Shown here piece after piece: positions 5,725-6,968 of a stretch of DNA of 6,968 nucleotides. This DNA is from Methanosarcinales archaeon (GTDB lineage: Archaea > Halobacteriota > Syntropharchaeia > Alkanophagales > Methanospirareceae), in assembly GCA_003661125.1 (NCBI GenBank), contig QMVO01000088.1:1-6968 (forward strand), read 5' to 3'. Every line of letters starts with the position of its first letter. Position 1 is the first letter of the stretch. A model generated the notes under the pieces. That model did not search any database, was not told the origin of the DNA, and saw nothing but the letters and a program-made list of their open reading frames with translations. The translations under genes were made by a program, and so were the position numbers.

Positions 5725-6039
5725 TCACCCACGCCTAACAACTTTTAGTTGAATCTTTTCAATCATTTTGTATGTGACACGAAGGGCAAGGTTGGAAAGC
5801 AACCGCATATATCAGAAATGGTCTGGGAAACTGGTATACATGCCTGCTTTATCCAGAATGTCAACAAAAGCACCATAATCGGTAGTTAAAAACTTCAACC
5901 TCGCTACCTCTCCATCACATCCATCAATAATCGAAGAAGCCTGTGCTAATATCCCGCCAAGGATGAGACCATATAATTTATCATGTCTTTGGATGTAGGG
6001 TTTAATTAAATCAAGCTGTTCTTTCGGTATAATTCTGTA
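5725..6039 (-). pseudogene. Fragment of a CDP-alcohol phosphatidyltransferase gene
   Basis: On the minus strand, from 6039 to a TGA at 5814-5812, the frame encodes about 75 residues, including SSIIDGCDGEVARLK then FLTTDYGAFVD. This matches the signature of CDP-alcohol phosphatidyltransferases, membrane enzymes that join a CDP-activated alcohol to a second alcohol in lipid or compatible-solute synthesis: DxxDGxxAR, eight residues, then GxxxD. The final part of the motif should be DxxxD but reads DILD, one residue short, and the protein then loses resemblance. After the TGA the same frame continues from 5811 to a second stop at 5727-5725 (MRLLSNLALRVTYKM..). No start codon fits: the frame opens directly after a stop (6042-6040), inside the 3' end of the TPR gene. 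The preceding residues RIIPKEQLDLIKPYIQRHDK look like authentic family sequence, so the 5' part was lost. It may derive from a bifunctional inositol-phosphate enzyme, but that is a guess. Confidence 0.68.
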
Positions 6040-6968
6040 TCAACTCACCCTCGAGCATTTTGGTTTCAGCAATTCCTTGAGGTATCCCAACCTCTGTGAA
6101 CTTGCCCCTTGCAATGAGTATAAACTCTCTTGCTTTTTGATAATCTCCCTTCTTTAGGCATATCTGGGCTTTGGTTAATTTAGCACCAGCAGAACGAAAT
6201 GCTTTTAACCTATCAAAAATATCAATGGCTTTATCAATATATTCCATCGCCTTATCAAGTTCACCTTTGGAAAGGTAAAGTCTTGAAAGATTATGATAAA
6301 TAATTGCCTCCCCATGTTTTTCCCCGCAACGTCTACTAAGAGCTTCTTCAAGCGTTTTTTTACTAAGTTCATAGTTCCCCTGAAGTAAATAAACACCTCC
6401 AATTTTAGCAAGTAAAACAGGTATACGTAATATATCACTTTGTCCTTTTACCAGTTCCAAACTTTCATTGTACATTTCCAATGCTCTATCTAATAAACCC
6501 TTTGCCTCATATACTTCTCCCATTTTCCATAAGATACTTGCTTTTTGACGTCCTTTTGCCACTTTGAAAGCCTCTTTATAAAGAGATAATGCTTGACCCA
6601 GCTTGCCTTGATAATAATAAACTTTTCCTATTTCAGTAAGCCACATCTTTCGGTTTTTATCATCCATTTTTGTTTTCAGTTCAATTTCTTTTTGAAAATT
6701 TTTTATTGCTTCGTCAAATTTACCCTGTCTTCTATAAATAAACCCTAAATCATTGTAGATAGTGTGTTTTGGAACCGAGCCTAACTTATCAGAGATTTTA
6801 ATATACTCATTACAACAAGCAATCGATTCTTCCCACTTACCAATATCCCTATATACCAATGCAACGCCTTGTAATGCTTCTGCTATCTCATGAAGAATAC
6901 CTGTTTTTCTTGCTATATTCAAACGTTCTTCAGATATTCGCGCTGCTTCGGACAGTTTTCCTAAAAGT
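6011..6968 (-). CDS. TPR-repeat protein, 3' part (5' end beyond the window)
   Basis: The minus-strand frame is open from the right edge (first full codon 6967-6965) to TGA at 6013-6011, about 318 residues. The TTG at 6922-6920 is internal, since clear protein sequence (LLGKLSEAARISEERLN) precedes it. The protein consists of tetratricopeptide repeats of 34-40 residues: LVYRDIGKWEESI, FIYRRQGKFDEAI, KVYYYQGKLGQAL, EVYEAKGLLDRAL, GVYLLQGNYELSK, RLYLSKGELDKAM and QICLKKGDYQKAR mark seven repeats, and an eighth begins (GIAETKMLEGELI) but stops short. TPRs form helical scaffolds for protein-protein contacts, so a specific function cannot be given; no signal peptide or membrane segment is visible. 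The last 9 codons overlap the CDP-alcohol transferase fragment in another frame, so the C-terminus is probably foreign. The coding region looks more AT-rich than the hdrA genes. Any N-terminal effector domain would lie outside the window. Confidence 0.88.
   Translation of the reverse strand, partial: LLGKLSEAARISEERLNIARKTGILHEIAEALQGVALVYRDIGKWEESIACCNEYIKISDKLGSVPKHTIYNDLGFIYRRQGKFDEAIKNFQKEIELKTKMDDKNRKMWLTEIGKVYYYQGKLGQALSLYKEAFKVAKGRQKASILWKMGEVYEAKGLLDRALEMYNESLELVKGQSDILRIPVLLAKIGGVYLLQGNYELSKKTLEEALSRRCGEKHGEAIIYHNLSRLYLSKGELDKAMEYIDKAIDIFDRLKAFRSAGAKLTKAQICLKKGDYQKAREFILIARGKFTEVGIPQGIAETKMLEGELIQNYTERTA

Noticed and set aside
6011..6922. A complete TPR gene starting at the TTG at 6922
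   Set aside because: The reading frame stays open to the window edge with TPR-like helical sequence before the TTG and no ribosome-binding site. The true start is outside.
1..6968. CRISPR array, tRNA/rRNA genes, riboswitch
   Set aside because: No regularly spaced repeats, no cloverleaf-forming segment and no known aptamer-like conserved leader were seen. The non-coding stretches are short and otherwise explained.

Overview
The window looks like a piece of an archaeal chromosome, most likely from an anaerobic methane- or alkane-oxidising or methanogenic euryarchaeon. ANME-1/Methanophagales or a Syntrophoarchaeia relative is my best guess, but it is an inference. The reasons are an archaeal-type aspartyl-tRNA synthetase, a textbook archaeal TATA box (TTTATATA) with GGTGA/GGAGGTG Shine-Dalgarno sites, and two tandem HdrA-type flavin/iron-sulfur proteins of the heterodisulfide-reductase family.

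Layout. Positions 1-121 hold the left end of an IS3-type insertion sequence. Its orfA reads leftwards out of the window. The element sits inside the remnant of an unrelated DDE transposase (122 to about 300/387, + strand), exactly at the codons for the DAYF catalytic-aspartate motif. Next comes aspS (398-1717, +), which carries the His and Pro residues associated with non-discriminating AspRS. A well-formed promoter then drives a two-gene operon, hdrA-1 (1784-3394) and hdrA-2 (3413-5617), closed by a hairpin/T-tract terminator at 5616-5640. The right-hand 1.3 kb is on the minus strand. It holds the 3' part of a TPR-repeat protein gene (6011 to beyond 6968) and, overlapping its 3' end, a decayed fragment of a CDP-alcohol phosphatidyltransferase gene (5725-6039). 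About 85 bp of ordinary intergenic DNA follows the terminator.

How the genes work together. The two HdrA paralogs have complementary losses. HdrA-1 lacks the N-terminal cysteine domain and the C-terminal ferredoxin domain but keeps the DCSAC cysteine pair. HdrA-2 has both end domains but has replaced that pair with Arg/Ser. Both keep the FAD site, the inserted ferredoxin module and the CX12CX3CC cluster motif. This pattern points to an obligate HdrA-1/HdrA-2 heterodimer in which each subunit supplies what the other lacks. No hdrB, hdrC, mvhD, frhB or hydrogenase gene is visible, so the electron partners must be encoded elsewhere. AspRS is a housekeeping neighbour. Both ends of the window show genome turnover: nested mobile elements on the left and a gene-to-gene recombination scar on the right.
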